Of a stretch of DNA of 64,000 nucleotides, positions 45,704 through 54,870 are shown piece after piece. The stretch is from NCBI RefSeq assembly GCF_021432385.1, contig NZ_JAEACT010000002.1, positions 1,941,501 through 2,005,500 of the forward strand. Direction: 5' to 3'. A program made the position numbers and the translations under genes. Below the pieces are notes generated by a model. It was given only the letters and a program-made list of their open reading frames with translations, searched no databases and was not told where the DNA came from. This DNA is from Clostridium hydrogenum (GTDB lineage: Bacteria; Bacillota; Clostridia; Clostridiales; Clostridiaceae). How positions within the stretch are numbered: the first letter of the stretch is position 1; each line of letters opens with the position of its first letter.

Positions 45704-47962
45704 TTACTCCCTATTTTTAAGAGCCTCCGCCATACTAATTTTATTTATTCTTCGTATATGAAGTGAGTTTATTAATAAATAAGATATAATTCCAACTGCA
45801 ACAATTGCTACAAATAAATATGAAGGTACATACACTTCCATGTATCCATTCATTTTTGTGAAAGCCACTTTAAAACAATATTTAAGTGCTAAATAATTTA
45901 ATGGTAATCCTACAACAAGTGATGCAATAACAACAACAGTAGTTGTATGAAGATACAGCTTCCTTATTTCCTTATCCTCATATCCAAACACCTTCATGTA
46001 AGAAATATATAGTGAGTTTTTATCAATTACTATTTTAGTAAGTATATACATAAGGGACATATATATAAGAACTGCAACAACAAGGCACATATTTGCACTA
46101 CTTCCAATAGAAGCTGTCATCTGCTGTCCTAGTTTTACCATGTCTTTTGGTGTAATAACAGATGCTAAATTGTTATCATTAATGTGAAGCTTTTTATTAG
46201 AAAAATATCCATTATAATAATTTACAGTATACTTTAGCAGTTTATTTAACTCCTGCCTATTCATAAATGCTGCAAAACCAGAAGAATAATTGAAACTTCC
46301 AATTACCTTTAAAGAATAGGTATCATTGGTATATGGATTAGAAAATTTAACTATATCATTAGGCTTAGTTCCAAGCTTTTTCATTAGGCCCTCCGACATA
46401 TAAATTCCATGTTCTCCATTATTGATTGACAAGCTTGATAGGTACTTTGATTTGTGATTTATTCCGTAAAAAGAAACATCTAAATTTCTATTTGCTGCTT
46501 TAAAATACGTCTTTAAAGCATAAATTGTAAAGTTTTCAGCCTCTTTTTCTTTGAGTTTCTGAGGAGCTTTTAAAATGTATTGATATTTTGATATGCTAGT
46601 TTGTTCAATGCTATCTACATAATGATTAATCATTGGCATCATACATAGACCGAACAGTAGGATAACACTTCCAAGGAAGATTCCAATAAAAAGCATAAAA
46701 TAATTTGCTCTATTTTGCAGGATAACTCTCAAACGAAATCTATTTACAAAGTTAAAAAGAGGTAATTTTATAGGTTTATTGTTAGAGTGTTTTTTTAAAT
46801 CTTTTCTTAAAAACTGAAGTGGTGATGCATTTAGCTTTACATAAAGTACAACTGCATTTATTAAAAGCATGATACATATTGGAATAATTGTAGTTAATAT
46901 AAGTGCTTCATTATTCAATTTTATTGTACATGGAGGAAGGCTGTAACTATTATAATACATAGCTTTAAAAGTTGAAGGAAGAACAATATATCCAAGGATA
47001 TTACCTATAACGGCACTTAAGATTGTAACAAATATTGGTATCCTCATGTAGTGACTTAAGATTTCACCTTTGCTATAACCATTTGAAAGCAAGGTTCCTA
47101 TTATTTGAGCTTCTTCATCAATAGTGCTCATAACAATAATTGCAAAAACAAATGCCATAATTACAATTGTAATGTAGCAAAACACTTTCATAGTTGGTAC
47201 ATCTGAGCCCATATCTTCTTCTACAAAAGAAATGCTTTGATTGTTTGCTGATGTACAAAAATCCATTAAAGCTACTCGATTTTCAACTAAACTTTTTTCA
47301 ATTTTGTTTGATAAATCCTTGCTTCTACTTTTACTTAAATTTCTATTTTTAAAATAGTAAGAATAATTGTATATTAGATTGCTATCGGTAAAGTTTTTAA
47401 AAGCATCATTTGAGACAATGGCAACACCAAAATATTTGGTTTCCATCATAAGATTTGAATTTTTTTCGAATAAAGCACTGTAATCTGGAAGTGAAATAGT
47501 ACCTGTTATTTTATAAGCTTTTCCTTTGATACTAATTTCATCGCCAACTTTAAGAGAATTATTTGTTGCAAATAATCTATCTAATGCTATTTCATATTTG
47601 CCTTTTGGAAGCTTCCCTTCAATAATTGTTTCTATATCAATATTTTTTCTGCTTTTATAAATTCTGAGTTTAGCGCTTTTTAAAACTGGCTCATTTGAAT
47701 AGTAATTTTCATAAATATTAACTCCTAATTTTTCAGTTTTCGTTATTACTTCTTTAGGAACTTTGAAATAAGAACTAAAAAGTCCATCTTCTACTTTGCA
47801 ATCTAATCTGTTACTTTGAAAAGCTTCTTTTATCCCATCAGCTGTTGCTAAAAAACCTGAAAGTAAAGCTATTGAAGCTATCATTATAACAGCCACTGCT
47901 ATATACCTGCCGGAATTATGTTTTAAATCACGTATTAATCTTTTATTTAATGGATTTCTCAT
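45704..47962 (-). CDS. ABC transporter permease with two FtsX-like domains (Fur-box operon)
   Basis: 752 residues from ATG 47962, chosen for its AGGTGAT; an in-frame start at 47977 overlaps the ATPase gene. The architecture matches the permease at 31916: an N-terminal helix (YIAVAVIMIASIALLSGFLA), a large outside region, three central helices, a further helix (YFMLFIGIFLGSVILLFGLC), a second outside domain, three final helices and the tail KISMAEALKNRE. Shared layout and ends indicate that the two exporters are paralogues. The operon is preceded by a perfect Fur box, so expression is probably raised by iron limitation. The substrate is unknown. Confidence 0.83.
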   Translation of the reverse strand: MRNPLNKRLIRDLKHNSGRYIAVAVIMIASIALLSGFLATADGIKEAFQSNRLDCKVEDGLFSSYFKVPKEVITKTEKLGVNIYENYYSNEPVLKSAKLRIYKSRKNIDIETIIEGKLPKGKYEIALDRLFATNNSLKVGDEISIKGKAYKITGTISLPDYSALFEKNSNLMMETKYFGVAIVSNDAFKNFTDSNLIYNYSYYFKNRNLSKSRSKDLSNKIEKSLVENRVALMDFCTSANNQSISFVEEDMGSDVPTMKVFCYITIVIMAFVFAIIVMSTIDEEAQIIGTLLSNGYSKGEILSHYMRIPIFVTILSAVIGNILGYIVLPSTFKAMYYNSYSLPPCTIKLNNEALILTTIIPICIMLLINAVVLYVKLNASPLQFLRKDLKKHSNNKPIKLPLFNFVNRFRLRVILQNRANYFMLFIGIFLGSVILLFGLCMMPMINHYVDSIEQTSISKYQYILKAPQKLKEKEAENFTIYALKTYFKAANRNLDVSFYGINHKSKYLSSLSINNGEHGIYMSEGLMKKLGTKPNDIVKFSNPYTNDTYSLKVIGSFNYSSGFAAFMNRQELNKLLKYTVNYYNGYFSNKKLHINDNNLASVITPKDMVKLGQQMTASIGSSANMCLVVAVLIYMSLMYILTKIVIDKNSLYISYMKVFGYEDKEIRKLYLHTTTVVVIASLVVGLPLNYLALKYCFKVAFTKMNGYMEVYVPSYLFVAIVAVGIISYLLINSLHIRRINKISMAEALKNRE

Positions 47963-47970
47963 AATATCAC

Positions 47971-48669
47971 CTACCATTCTAGCTCTTTAGCCCGCATTAT
48001 AGTTTCATTTTCATACTGCTTGGTAATTTTACCATCACGCAGCTTTAAAACTTTATGAGCCATATTTTTAATAGCATCATTATGAGTTACTATTATAATA
48101 GTATTTTTATATTTTTGATTTACCTTCTCTATGAGCTCTAATATTTCCTTTGATGTATTATAATCCAGCGCTCCTGTTGGTTCATCACAAAGTAAAATTC
48201 CAGGATTTTTAACAAGTGCCCTTCCAATAGCACACCTTTGTTGCTGTCCACCCGATAACTGATTAGGAAATTTATCTTTATGTTCCCAAAGTCCTAGAGT
48301 TTTAATTAAATCATCGATATCAAGAGGTGTCTTACTCAGATATTCACAAACTTCTATATTTTCTTTTACAGAAAGATTAGGTATTAAATTATAAAATTGA
48401 AATACAAATCCCAAATTATTTCGCCTATAAAGTGATACTTGCTTTTTATTCATATTTACTATTGATTTCCCATCTACAATTATATCTCCCTTATCAATTT
48501 CTTCAATACCACCTATAATATTAAGTAATGTAGATTTTCCAGAACCAGAAGGTCCAAGTAAAACACATATTTGACCTTTCTCCACTGAACAATTTACACC
48601 TTTTAAAACTTGAACCCTACTTCCATCTTCTCCGTAATATTTAATTAAATCTTTTACTTCTAAATACAT
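47971..48669 (-). CDS. ABC transporter ATP-binding protein (MacB/LolD type), Fur-box operon
   Basis: 232 residues. GPSGSGKST, FQFYNLIPNLSVKEN, LSGGQQQRCAIGRAL, LLCDEPTGALD and IIVTHNDA are all present, giving a complete nucleotide-binding domain of the LolD/MacB group. It closely resembles the ATPase at 34209, including start (MYLEVKDL against MFLQIKNI) and ending. It is the first gene of a two-gene operon; a near-perfect promoter and a perfect 7-1-7 Fur box lie 80-140 bases upstream. Confidence 0.92.
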   Translation of the reverse strand: MYLEVKDLIKYYGEDGSRVQVLKGVNCSVEKGQICVLLGPSGSGKSTLLNIIGGIEEIDKGDIIVDGKSIVNMNKKQVSLYRRNNLGFVFQFYNLIPNLSVKENIEVCEYLSKTPLDIDDLIKTLGLWEHKDKFPNQLSGGQQQRCAIGRALVKNPGILLCDEPTGALDYNTSKEILELIEKVNQKYKNTIIIVTHNDAIKNMAHKVLKLRDGKITKQYENETIMRAKELEW

Positions 48670-48747
48670 ACGTCTCCCCCTTTATTTGAAACAACTATAA
48701 TTAATTTATTCTGTTCTAAGCACGGTTAAAAACTTTGCTTGCGATAT

Positions 48748-48762
48748 TGATAATGATTATCA
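48748..48762. promoter_or_regulatory. Fur box
   Basis: TGATAAT-G-ATTATCA is a perfect 7-1-7 inverted repeat, the minimal Fur site defined in Bacillus (TGATAATNATTATCA). It lies some 12-26 bases past the predicted start point of the ABC operon, so bound Fur would block elongation or promoter clearance. Confidence 0.85.
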
Positions 48763-48780
48763 TTTTCTTTTACATAAATT

Positions 48781-48809
48781 AGTATACTCTTACTAGAATT
48801 AGTTGTCAA
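48781..48809 (-). promoter_or_regulatory. Promoter of the Fur-controlled ABC operon
   Basis: Minus-strand TTGACA (48804-48809), 17-base spacer, TATACT (48781-48786). Confidence 0.8.
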
Positions 48810-48921
48810 TACATTTACTTTCAATTGTTTCCATTATACTTTCTATAGCAAAGGAAGATATTCATTAATAATCTTGTAGTTCGAATATTGAAAACTAAGA
48901 AAAATGGTATAGTACAAAAAA

Positions 48922-48971
48922 TAAAATAACAAGATAGAAATTTTCATGCATATTTCTATCTTGTTATTTTG
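48922..48971. terminator. Terminator after the COG2509 flavoprotein gene
   Basis: AAAATAACAAGATAGAAAT pairs with ATTTCTATCTTGTTATTTT around a short loop containing CATGCA; A and T runs flank it on both sides. It lies 14 bases past the stop codon. Confidence 0.8.
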
Positions 48972-48984
48972 TATTAAACCTTGT

Positions 48985-50379
48985 TTATAACTTTCTTCCC
49001 ATCATTACTCCCATAGCTGAAGCCATCATTAAACCTCTAGTCCAACCACTGGAATCTCCAAGGCAATGCAAGCCTTTTATATTAGTTTCAAAATTCTCAT
49101 CCATATTAATTCTATTGCTGTAAAATTTAATTTCTGGTCCATAAAGCAACGTTTCTCTACTTGCAAATCCAGGAACTACTGTATCCATAGCTTTTATAAA
49201 ATTTAATATATTTGTCATTGTTCTGTATGGTATTGCAGAAGTTAAATCTCCTGCCTCTGCATCCGGCAGTGTATGCTTAACGTTAGACTGATTCAATTCA
49301 TGCTTCCAAGTTCTTTTTCCGTCCAATATATCGCCATATCTTTGGAGCAATATTTTCCCATTACCAAGCATATTAACAAGTTCTGCAACCTTTTGTCCGT
49401 ATTCGATAGGTTCATTAAAAGGTTCAGAAAAATTATGAGAACTTAATATTGCTAAATTTGTATTTTTAGACTTTTTATCCTTATACGAATGTCCATTAAC
49501 TATAGCTAAGTTGTTATCATAATTTTCTTGGCTAACAAACCCACCAGGATTTTGGCAGAAAGTTCTAACTTTATCCCTAAATGGTTCAGGATGTCCTATA
49601 AGTTTAGATTCATAAAGCACATTATTTACACTTTCCATTACTTCATTTCTTAATTCAACTCTAACTCCAATATCTACTGGTCCTGCACTGTGGCTTATAT
49701 TGTGTTCTACACACATATCCTTTAACCAATCAGCACCTTTTCTTCCTGTAGCTACAACAACCTTGCTCGAAAGCACTTCTTCATCCTTACTTTTAGTTAA
49801 TGAATCAGTTATCAATGCTCCATAAACTTCTCCATTTTTTATTAACAAATTCTTAACTGTAGTATCAAATTTTATTTCAACACCACTATTAATCAAGTGA
49901 TTTTGTATTTTTAAATATATTTCTTGAGCCTTTTCAGTTCCCAAGTGTCTTATTGGGCAATCTACTAATTTTAATGCTGCTTGAATAGCTTTCCTTCTAA
50001 TTTCTTTTACAGCTTCATTATTTCCAATACCTTCAACCTTAGTATCGGCACCAAAACTCAAATAAATTGAATCTGTATAATCAATGTATTCTTGCACTAA
50101 ATCTGGACCAACAAGCTCTGGTAAGTCTCCACCAACCTCATGGCTCAAGGATAATTTTCCATCCGAAAAAGCACCTGCTCCTGAAAATCCAGTAGTAATA
50201 TTGCAATATGGCTTACACCCTACGCATTTTTTAGTTTTGTCTTTAGGACAATGTCTTTTATCAATACTTTTTCCTTCTTCAATCAACAAAATTTTAGATT
50301 GAGGTTTTTGCTTTTTTAATTCATATGCGGTGAATATTCCTGCTGGACCAGCACCTACTATTATTACATCATAACTCAT
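48985..50379 (-). CDS. FAD-dependent oxidoreductase of the COG2509 type
   Basis: 464 residues, ATG behind AAGGAG. The Rossmann motif VIIVGAGPAGIFTAYEL begins at residue 5, and there is a second FAD segment near the end (GLHCLGDSSGWTRGLMMASA). A cysteine-rich stretch CPKDKTKKCVGCKPYC near 45-60 is typical of this group and may hold a metal or be redox active. Family members are described only as uncharacterised FAD dehydrogenases related to HI0933-type proteins. It is a single gene with an R1 remnant in its leader and a strong terminator. Confidence 0.85.
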   Translation of the reverse strand: MSYDVIIVGAGPAGIFTAYELKKQKPQSKILLIEEGKSIDKRHCPKDKTKKCVGCKPYCNITTGFSGAGAFSDGKLSLSHEVGGDLPELVGPDLVQEYIDYTDSIYLSFGADTKVEGIGNNEAVKEIRRKAIQAALKLVDCPIRHLGTEKAQEIYLKIQNHLINSGVEIKFDTTVKNLLIKNGEVYGALITDSLTKSKDEEVLSSKVVVATGRKGADWLKDMCVEHNISHSAGPVDIGVRVELRNEVMESVNNVLYESKLIGHPEPFRDKVRTFCQNPGGFVSQENYDNNLAIVNGHSYKDKKSKNTNLAILSSHNFSEPFNEPIEYGQKVAELVNMLGNGKILLQRYGDILDGKRTWKHELNQSNVKHTLPDAEAGDLTSAIPYRTMTNILNFIKAMDTVVPGFASRETLLYGPEIKFYSNRINMDENFETNIKGLHCLGDSSGWTRGLMMASAMGVMMGRKL

Positions 50380-50397
50380 ACTTATCTCTCCTTAGTT

Positions 50398-50428
50398 AAA
50401 GATAAACCATTTTTATAGTTTATCTATA
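50398..50428. repeat. R1 repeat, minimal copy
   Basis: AAGATAAACCA and AGTTTATCT ends almost joined. It lies 19 bases before the start codon of the COG2509 flavoprotein gene. The remaining 230 bases to 50656 show nothing else that I can identify. Confidence 0.6.
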
Positions 50429-50656
50429 AATATAATTTTTAGTAGACACTTATAGTCCTATAGCTATTCTCGGCAGCTTGGTAGAAACATCCAACCCATA
50501 TTGTTGAATTTATATAAGTGAATATTATTCAATTTTTCGATTTATTAGTTCGTCTCACTAGGTAATTTTAGCTCAATTTTTTATAGAAATCAAGAAAAAA
50601 TCCAAAATTTCATTAAACTTTACAAAAAAATGTGAACGTTAAGCTTATATTCTTAG

Positions 50657-52246
50657 CTAATTTACGGCAATTTGATTTCTTCCGTTTTCCTTTGCCATAT
50701 ATAACGCAGTATCTGCCCGTTTAACCATTTCTTTATATGAAAAATATTCACCAGATCCCTGCCTATAATATTCTGCAACACCAAAACTAGCAGTAACTTT
50801 AATAAATATACCATCATAAATAAAATCATGCTTTTCAAAAGCACTTCTAATGCATTCAATTATTGACACAGCTTCGTCCATTGAGATATTGGGTAAAAAA
50901 CCAATGAACTCTTCACCACCATATCTCCCAATCAAATCTTTATTTCTAAGCATATTTTTGGCTATAGATACCATTTCTTTTAAAATATAATCCCCTGCTT
51001 GGTGTCCATACGTATCATTAATCCGTTTAAAATGATCAATATCAAACATAAACAATATGCCTTGATAATCCCTTTTCTCCAATTTACTGAATTCAATGCT
51101 AATGAGTTCTATAAAACATCTCCTATTTAGTATTCCCGTAAGTTGATCAAATCTAGCCATTTTTTCAAGCTCAAGTACCATCTCTTTTTCCTTAGTCACA
51201 TTAGAAATTAATACAGTACTTCCTATTCTATATCCTTTATAATACAGAGCCTTTAACCTTGCTTTAAAATAACTTACGGTTCCCATTGATGTTATTCTAA
51301 ATTCAAAAACATCTCCTTTAAAGCTTCTTTCTGAATATACTTTATCTACATCGTTCCACATTCTTAACATCTTATCAAACTCAGGAGCTTCACTTGTACA
51401 AAGTTCTATTTTGGTACCTATCATACTTTTATCCAAAGATTTAAATATTTCCTTTGCACTATAATTAAAATCCTTAAGATTAAAATCAGTATCCACAACA
51501 ATTGCGCCATCATGAATCCAATCGAATACCATTTCTCTTGATATTGGAATAATGTGCAGCATATCAAAAGGATAAACAACATATGCAAAGAGCACATATA
51601 CCAAAAACATTATAAAAGCACCATAATCCATTTTAAGTGGTACAATTTGAATTTGATCAAAGGTTTCAAAAATCAAAACACTTATTGATACACAAATCAT
51701 AATTTTAAGCTGATGTCGTGCAAGTCCTGTTGATTTTAAAAAGGCTTTGTAATACATTGCTGTGGATACTATCATGCAAATAAAGAAAAATATGTAATAT
51801 ACATAATACCAAAAACCTTTTTGATAAGATAATATATAAAAATATCCGTTACTAATAAGTCTTTCATTCTTGTACATAAAGTGAAAATATTCATTTGTAA
51901 GTCTAAACATACATGTAATTATTGGAACTATAAAAAGGGAACTTATATGTAGCTTGTTAGCTTTCTTACCGTTAGCTGACAAGGAATAAGCTTGTACAAT
52001 CCAAAGTGCTGGAATAAAAGACAATCCCAAATATTCAATTTTACTCCAAAAATTCACATCCTTAAGTGATGAAGCTGTTATTTCCATGCCATACCCAAAT
52101 GCATAAAAAGCCGAGCATATACAAACAATAAAAAGCGGTAGCGCTCCCAAAGCCTTTCTCCTCTTCCAGGAACCCCAAGCAATAATAAGAATGACAAAAG
52201 TTTCAATATAAAGGAAGCTGCTTAAAATATCGTTTATTCTTTCCAT
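50657..52246 (-). CDS. Membrane diguanylate cyclase: 7TM sensor-PAS-GGDEF
   Basis: 529 residues. About seven N-terminal membrane helices up to residue 220 form the 7TM module seen at the N-terminus of some histidine kinases, followed by a PAS domain (IHDGAIVVDTDFNLKDFNYS) and GGDEF (FDQLTGILNRRCF; GRYGGEEFIGF near 438). Active-site residues are intact in the GGEEF form. RNKD five residues before it fits the inhibitory RxxD site, so product inhibition is expected, in contrast to the cyclase at 40027. It is a single gene. Confidence 0.92.
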   Translation of the reverse strand: MERINDILSSFLYIETFVILIIAWGSWKRRKALGALPLFIVCICSAFYAFGYGMEITASSLKDVNFWSKIEYLGLSFIPALWIVQAYSLSANGKKANKLHISSLFIVPIITCMFRLTNEYFHFMYKNERLISNGYFYILSYQKGFWYYVYYIFFFICMIVSTAMYYKAFLKSTGLARHQLKIMICVSISVLIFETFDQIQIVPLKMDYGAFIMFLVYVLFAYVVYPFDMLHIIPISREMVFDWIHDGAIVVDTDFNLKDFNYSAKEIFKSLDKSMIGTKIELCTSEAPEFDKMLRMWNDVDKVYSERSFKGDVFEFRITSMGTVSYFKARLKALYYKGYRIGSTVLISNVTKEKEMVLELEKMARFDQLTGILNRRCFIELISIEFSKLEKRDYQGILFMFDIDHFKRINDTYGHQAGDYILKEMVSIAKNMLRNKDLIGRYGGEEFIGFLPNISMDEAVSIIECIRSAFEKHDFIYDGIFIKVTASFGVAEYYRQGSGEYFSYKEMVKRADTALYMAKENGRNQIAVN

Positions 52247-52533
52247 AAACCTGACTCACTTTCAAATAAATATACTAATTATATTTTTATTATAACATAA
52301 TCCAATGATTTCTTTAATATCATTGTTCCTACAAAGCTTCTGTATATTTATGCAAACTTAACATTCTTCGATGTGTACTAGTATCAAATACATGTGTTTT
52401 TAACTTTAATAGTTTATTTTTGTAACGCCTTATTTTTTAACAACAAATTAATAATAATATCTTTTAAGTAACAATTTATCAAAATTAGTCAAGTACTATT
52501 ATGGTTCTTTCAATCGAAACAATATTAAGTTTA

Positions 52534-52562
52534 TTGCAACTATATTAATTTTATATTAATAT
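52534..52562 (+). promoter_or_regulatory. Promoter of the riboswitch-cycA unit
   Basis: TTGCAA (52534-52539), 17-base spacer, TAATAT (52557-52562), placing the start point about 20 bases before the first aptamer. Bases 52247-52533 hold nothing else I can name. Confidence 0.65.
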
Positions 52563-52589
52563 GTAAATATTAATTTTAATAGTTCAGAT

Positions 52590-52782
52590 GAAAATAGCGG
52601 GAGAGTTATGGCTATGGCCATTCACCGAAGAAGTAAATCTTTCAGGTACCAATGTATAGATATGTAATTTATACATAGAGATGACCGTTATTGGATGAAC
52701 CCTTGGAGAGACTCGAAACAGAGCACCGAAGGAGAAAGCCTAAAAGGCGAAACTCTCAGGTAAAAGGACAGGGGACAGATAA
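52590..52782 (+). promoter_or_regulatory. Tandem glycine riboswitch
   Basis: Two aptamers in a row with hallmark sequences. The first has GCGGGAGAGTT, CACCGAAGAAGTAAATC and TTTCAGGTACC. The second has CTTGGAGAGACTCG, AGCACCGAAGGAGAAAGCC, GCGAAACTCTCAGG and AAAGGACAGGGG. Between them a TGTATAGATATGTAATTTATACA stem (in parts) is the variable P3 region. Tandem glycine aptamers usually control gcvT operons or glycine/alanine transporters; here the gene downstream is a CycA-like permease. A small reading frame across it is not a gene. A weak AAAAGG/CCTTTT hairpin at about 52911-52939 could be the expression platform. Confidence 0.95.
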
Positions 52783-52955
52783 AATATCTTACAAAAGTAA
52801 TAAGAAATTACTGGCTAAACAGTTTTTGCGTGGTAATACTTTATATCAATTACTTCATTTAGATCTTATCTATTCCCATTTGTATCTCCAATCATAAAAT
52901 ACTTATAGGAAAAGGTACTGCAATACATGCCTTTTGACTAAGATGGAGGGAAAAA

Positions 52956-54362
52956 ATGGATCAACTAAACTCAAAAAATGAAAATTTATCAAGAGGACTA
53001 AAAAATCGTCATGTTCAGCTACTTGCAATTGGTGGTGCAATCGGTACAGGTTTATTCCTTGGTTCAGGCAGATCTATTCACCTTGCCGGTCCGTCTATTT
53101 TGTTTGCTTATTTAATAACAGGTGGAATTTGTTTTTTAGTTATGCGTGCCCTTGGGGAATTATTACTTTCTAACTTAAACTATCATTCCTTTGTAGACTT
53201 CGTCCAAGATTATCTAGGAGACAGGGCCGCATTTATCACTGGATGGACTTATTGGTTCTGTTGGATTTCACTTGCTATGGCTGACGTTACTGCTGCGGGC
53301 CTTTATGTACAATACTGGCTTCCAAATATACCAAGGTGGGTTCCAAGTCTTGTAATTCTTATAGTTTTACTAATAATGAACCTTACGGCAGTAAAACTAT
53401 TTGGAGAAATGGAATTTTGGTTTGCGTTAATTAAAGTTGTCGCAATATTATCACTAATTATAGTTGGTACCGTCATGATTATTAAAGGATTTTCCACAAA
53501 TGCTGGTATATCTAGCTTTACAAACCTTTGGAAGCATGGTGGATTATTTCCAAATGGTATAAACGGTTTTATCCTTTCCTTTCAAATGGTTGTTTTTGCT
53601 TTTACTGGAATAGAACTAGTAGGCCTCACAGCCGGTGAAACCGAAAATCCAGAACATGTTATTCCAAGAGCCATTGACAACATTCCAATTAGAATAATTA
53701 TTTTCTATATTGGAGCACTTGCTGTTATTATGAGTATATACCCTTGGAATTCAATTAATCCAGATAAAAGCCCATTTGTTCAAGTATTCGGTGCTGTTGG
53801 AATTGTGGCAGCAGCTAGTATTGTAAATTTCGTTGTATTAACATCAGCTGCATCTGCTTGTAACAGCGGTATTTTCAGCACAAGCCGTATGGTTTTTTCT
53901 CTTGCTAAAGAAAATAATGCACCTGAATCAATGAAAAAATTAACTTCTAGCAAGATACCTTCTAATGCTACAATATTCTCTGCCGCTATTATATTAATTG
54001 CAGTTCTTCTAAACTATATTATGCCAGGAGGAGTATTTGTACTAATTACAAGTATATCAACCTTTTGTTTTATATTTATTTGGGCAATTATAGTTATTTG
54101 CCATTTAAAATATCGTAAGGCTAACCCTGTGGCCGCTGCTAAAAATAAATTTAAAATGCCATTTTATCCAATTGCTAATTACGTAATTCTAGCTTTCTTT
54201 GCTTTCGTTATAGTTACACTAGCACTTAATAGTGAAACTCGAGTAGCTTTATTTGTAACACCTGTATGGTTTATAATTCTTTTTGGAATTTACAGTATGC
54301 TTAAATCAAAGACAAAAAATAGAGAAGAAGCATTAAATCAAAGTACAGAGTACAAAGTATAA
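52956..54362 (+). CDS. cycA: Amino acid permease, CycA/AAP family (probable glycine/alanine/D-serine transporter)
   Basis: 468 residues, ATG behind GGAGGG, about 12 membrane helices of the APC superfamily. LKNRHVQLLAIGGAIGTGLF and LGSGRSIHLAGPSILFAYL at the start, then TGWTYWFCW and FTGIELVGLTAGETENPEHV, are typical of the CycA/LysP/AnsP family. The tandem glycine riboswitch in its leader supports glycine (and perhaps alanine or D-serine) as substrate. The last codons (STEYKV and stop) are made of R2 repeat sequence, so the natural tail may have been altered by the repeat. Confidence 0.88.
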   Translation: MDQLNSKNENLSRGLKNRHVQLLAIGGAIGTGLFLGSGRSIHLAGPSILFAYLITGGICFLVMRALGELLLSNLNYHSFVDFVQDYLGDRAAFITGWTYWFCWISLAMADVTAAGLYVQYWLPNIPRWVPSLVILIVLLIMNLTAVKLFGEMEFWFALIKVVAILSLIIVGTVMIIKGFSTNAGISSFTNLWKHGGLFPNGINGFILSFQMVVFAFTGIELVGLTAGETENPEHVIPRAIDNIPIRIIIFYIGALAVIMSIYPWNSINPDKSPFVQVFGAVGIVAAASIVNFVVLTSAASACNSGIFSTSRMVFSLAKENNAPESMKKLTSSKIPSNATIFSAAIILIAVLLNYIMPGGVFVLITSISTFCFIFIWAIIVICHLKYRKANPVAAAKNKFKMPFYPIANYVILAFFAFVIVTLALNSETRVALFVTPVWFIILFGIYSMLKSKTKNREEALNQSTEYKV

Positions 54363-54537
54363 AGTACAAAGAAGGATGATTTTCTTCCGCTTTACTACGG
54401 AAAATCTTATAACTTATTTTTGATTGCTTACGCCATCATAGAATATATGTTGTCAGCTTCGCTGAACAACATTTAAGTTTAAGATTTACCTAACGTGAGG
54501 AAATGTAAATCATCCTTAACTCTACTCTTTACTCTGA
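54341..54537. repeat. R2 repeat at the end of cycA
   Basis: A full R2 copy beginning inside the last codons of cycA (AAGTACAGAGTACAAAG) and ending in its complement, ACTCTACTCTTTACTCT. Inner hairpins with TTACGCCA and GCTTCGCTGAACAAC are kept. Confidence 0.8.
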
Positions 54538-54563
54538 TTTTTGCTCTGCTTTTTACTTCACAG

Positions 54564-54870
54564 AAATAAAGATGTAGTGAAATTATCAAAATAACATGGG
54601 ACAGGTGCATTAAAAAAATGATGTGGTATACGAGTGTCGAAGAAATATTTTAAATAAAATTGTATAAAACTTAGTGGGGAATTTTTTGAAAACTTTAGAA
54701 CTTTCAATTGTTTGAGTATCCTCTCAGCGAGTTATTGAAAGTTCTTAAGTTTGCAGAAAATTTGCCACTTAGTTTTATTAATTTTATTTAAGATTTCAAG
54801 ATACTCGTATACCACATTATTTTTAATGCACCTGTCCCATGTTATTTGGTTTTGCACTACACTTTTTTAT
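54564..54870. repeat. R3 long hairpin after the nitroreductase gene
   Basis: The same base (GATGTAGTG/CACTACAC) and core (TAAATAAAATTGTATAAAAC) as the copy at 28284, with a different distal arm: TAACATGGGACAGGTGCATT pairs exactly with its complement at about 54823-54844. The apex carries GCGAGTTATTGAAA (54727-54740). It ends at the nitroreductase stop codon. Confidence 0.8.

Noticed and set aside
52691-52897. A 68-codon plus-strand reading frame
   Set aside because: It runs through the second glycine aptamer and has no ribosome site; the RNA structure explains the sequence.
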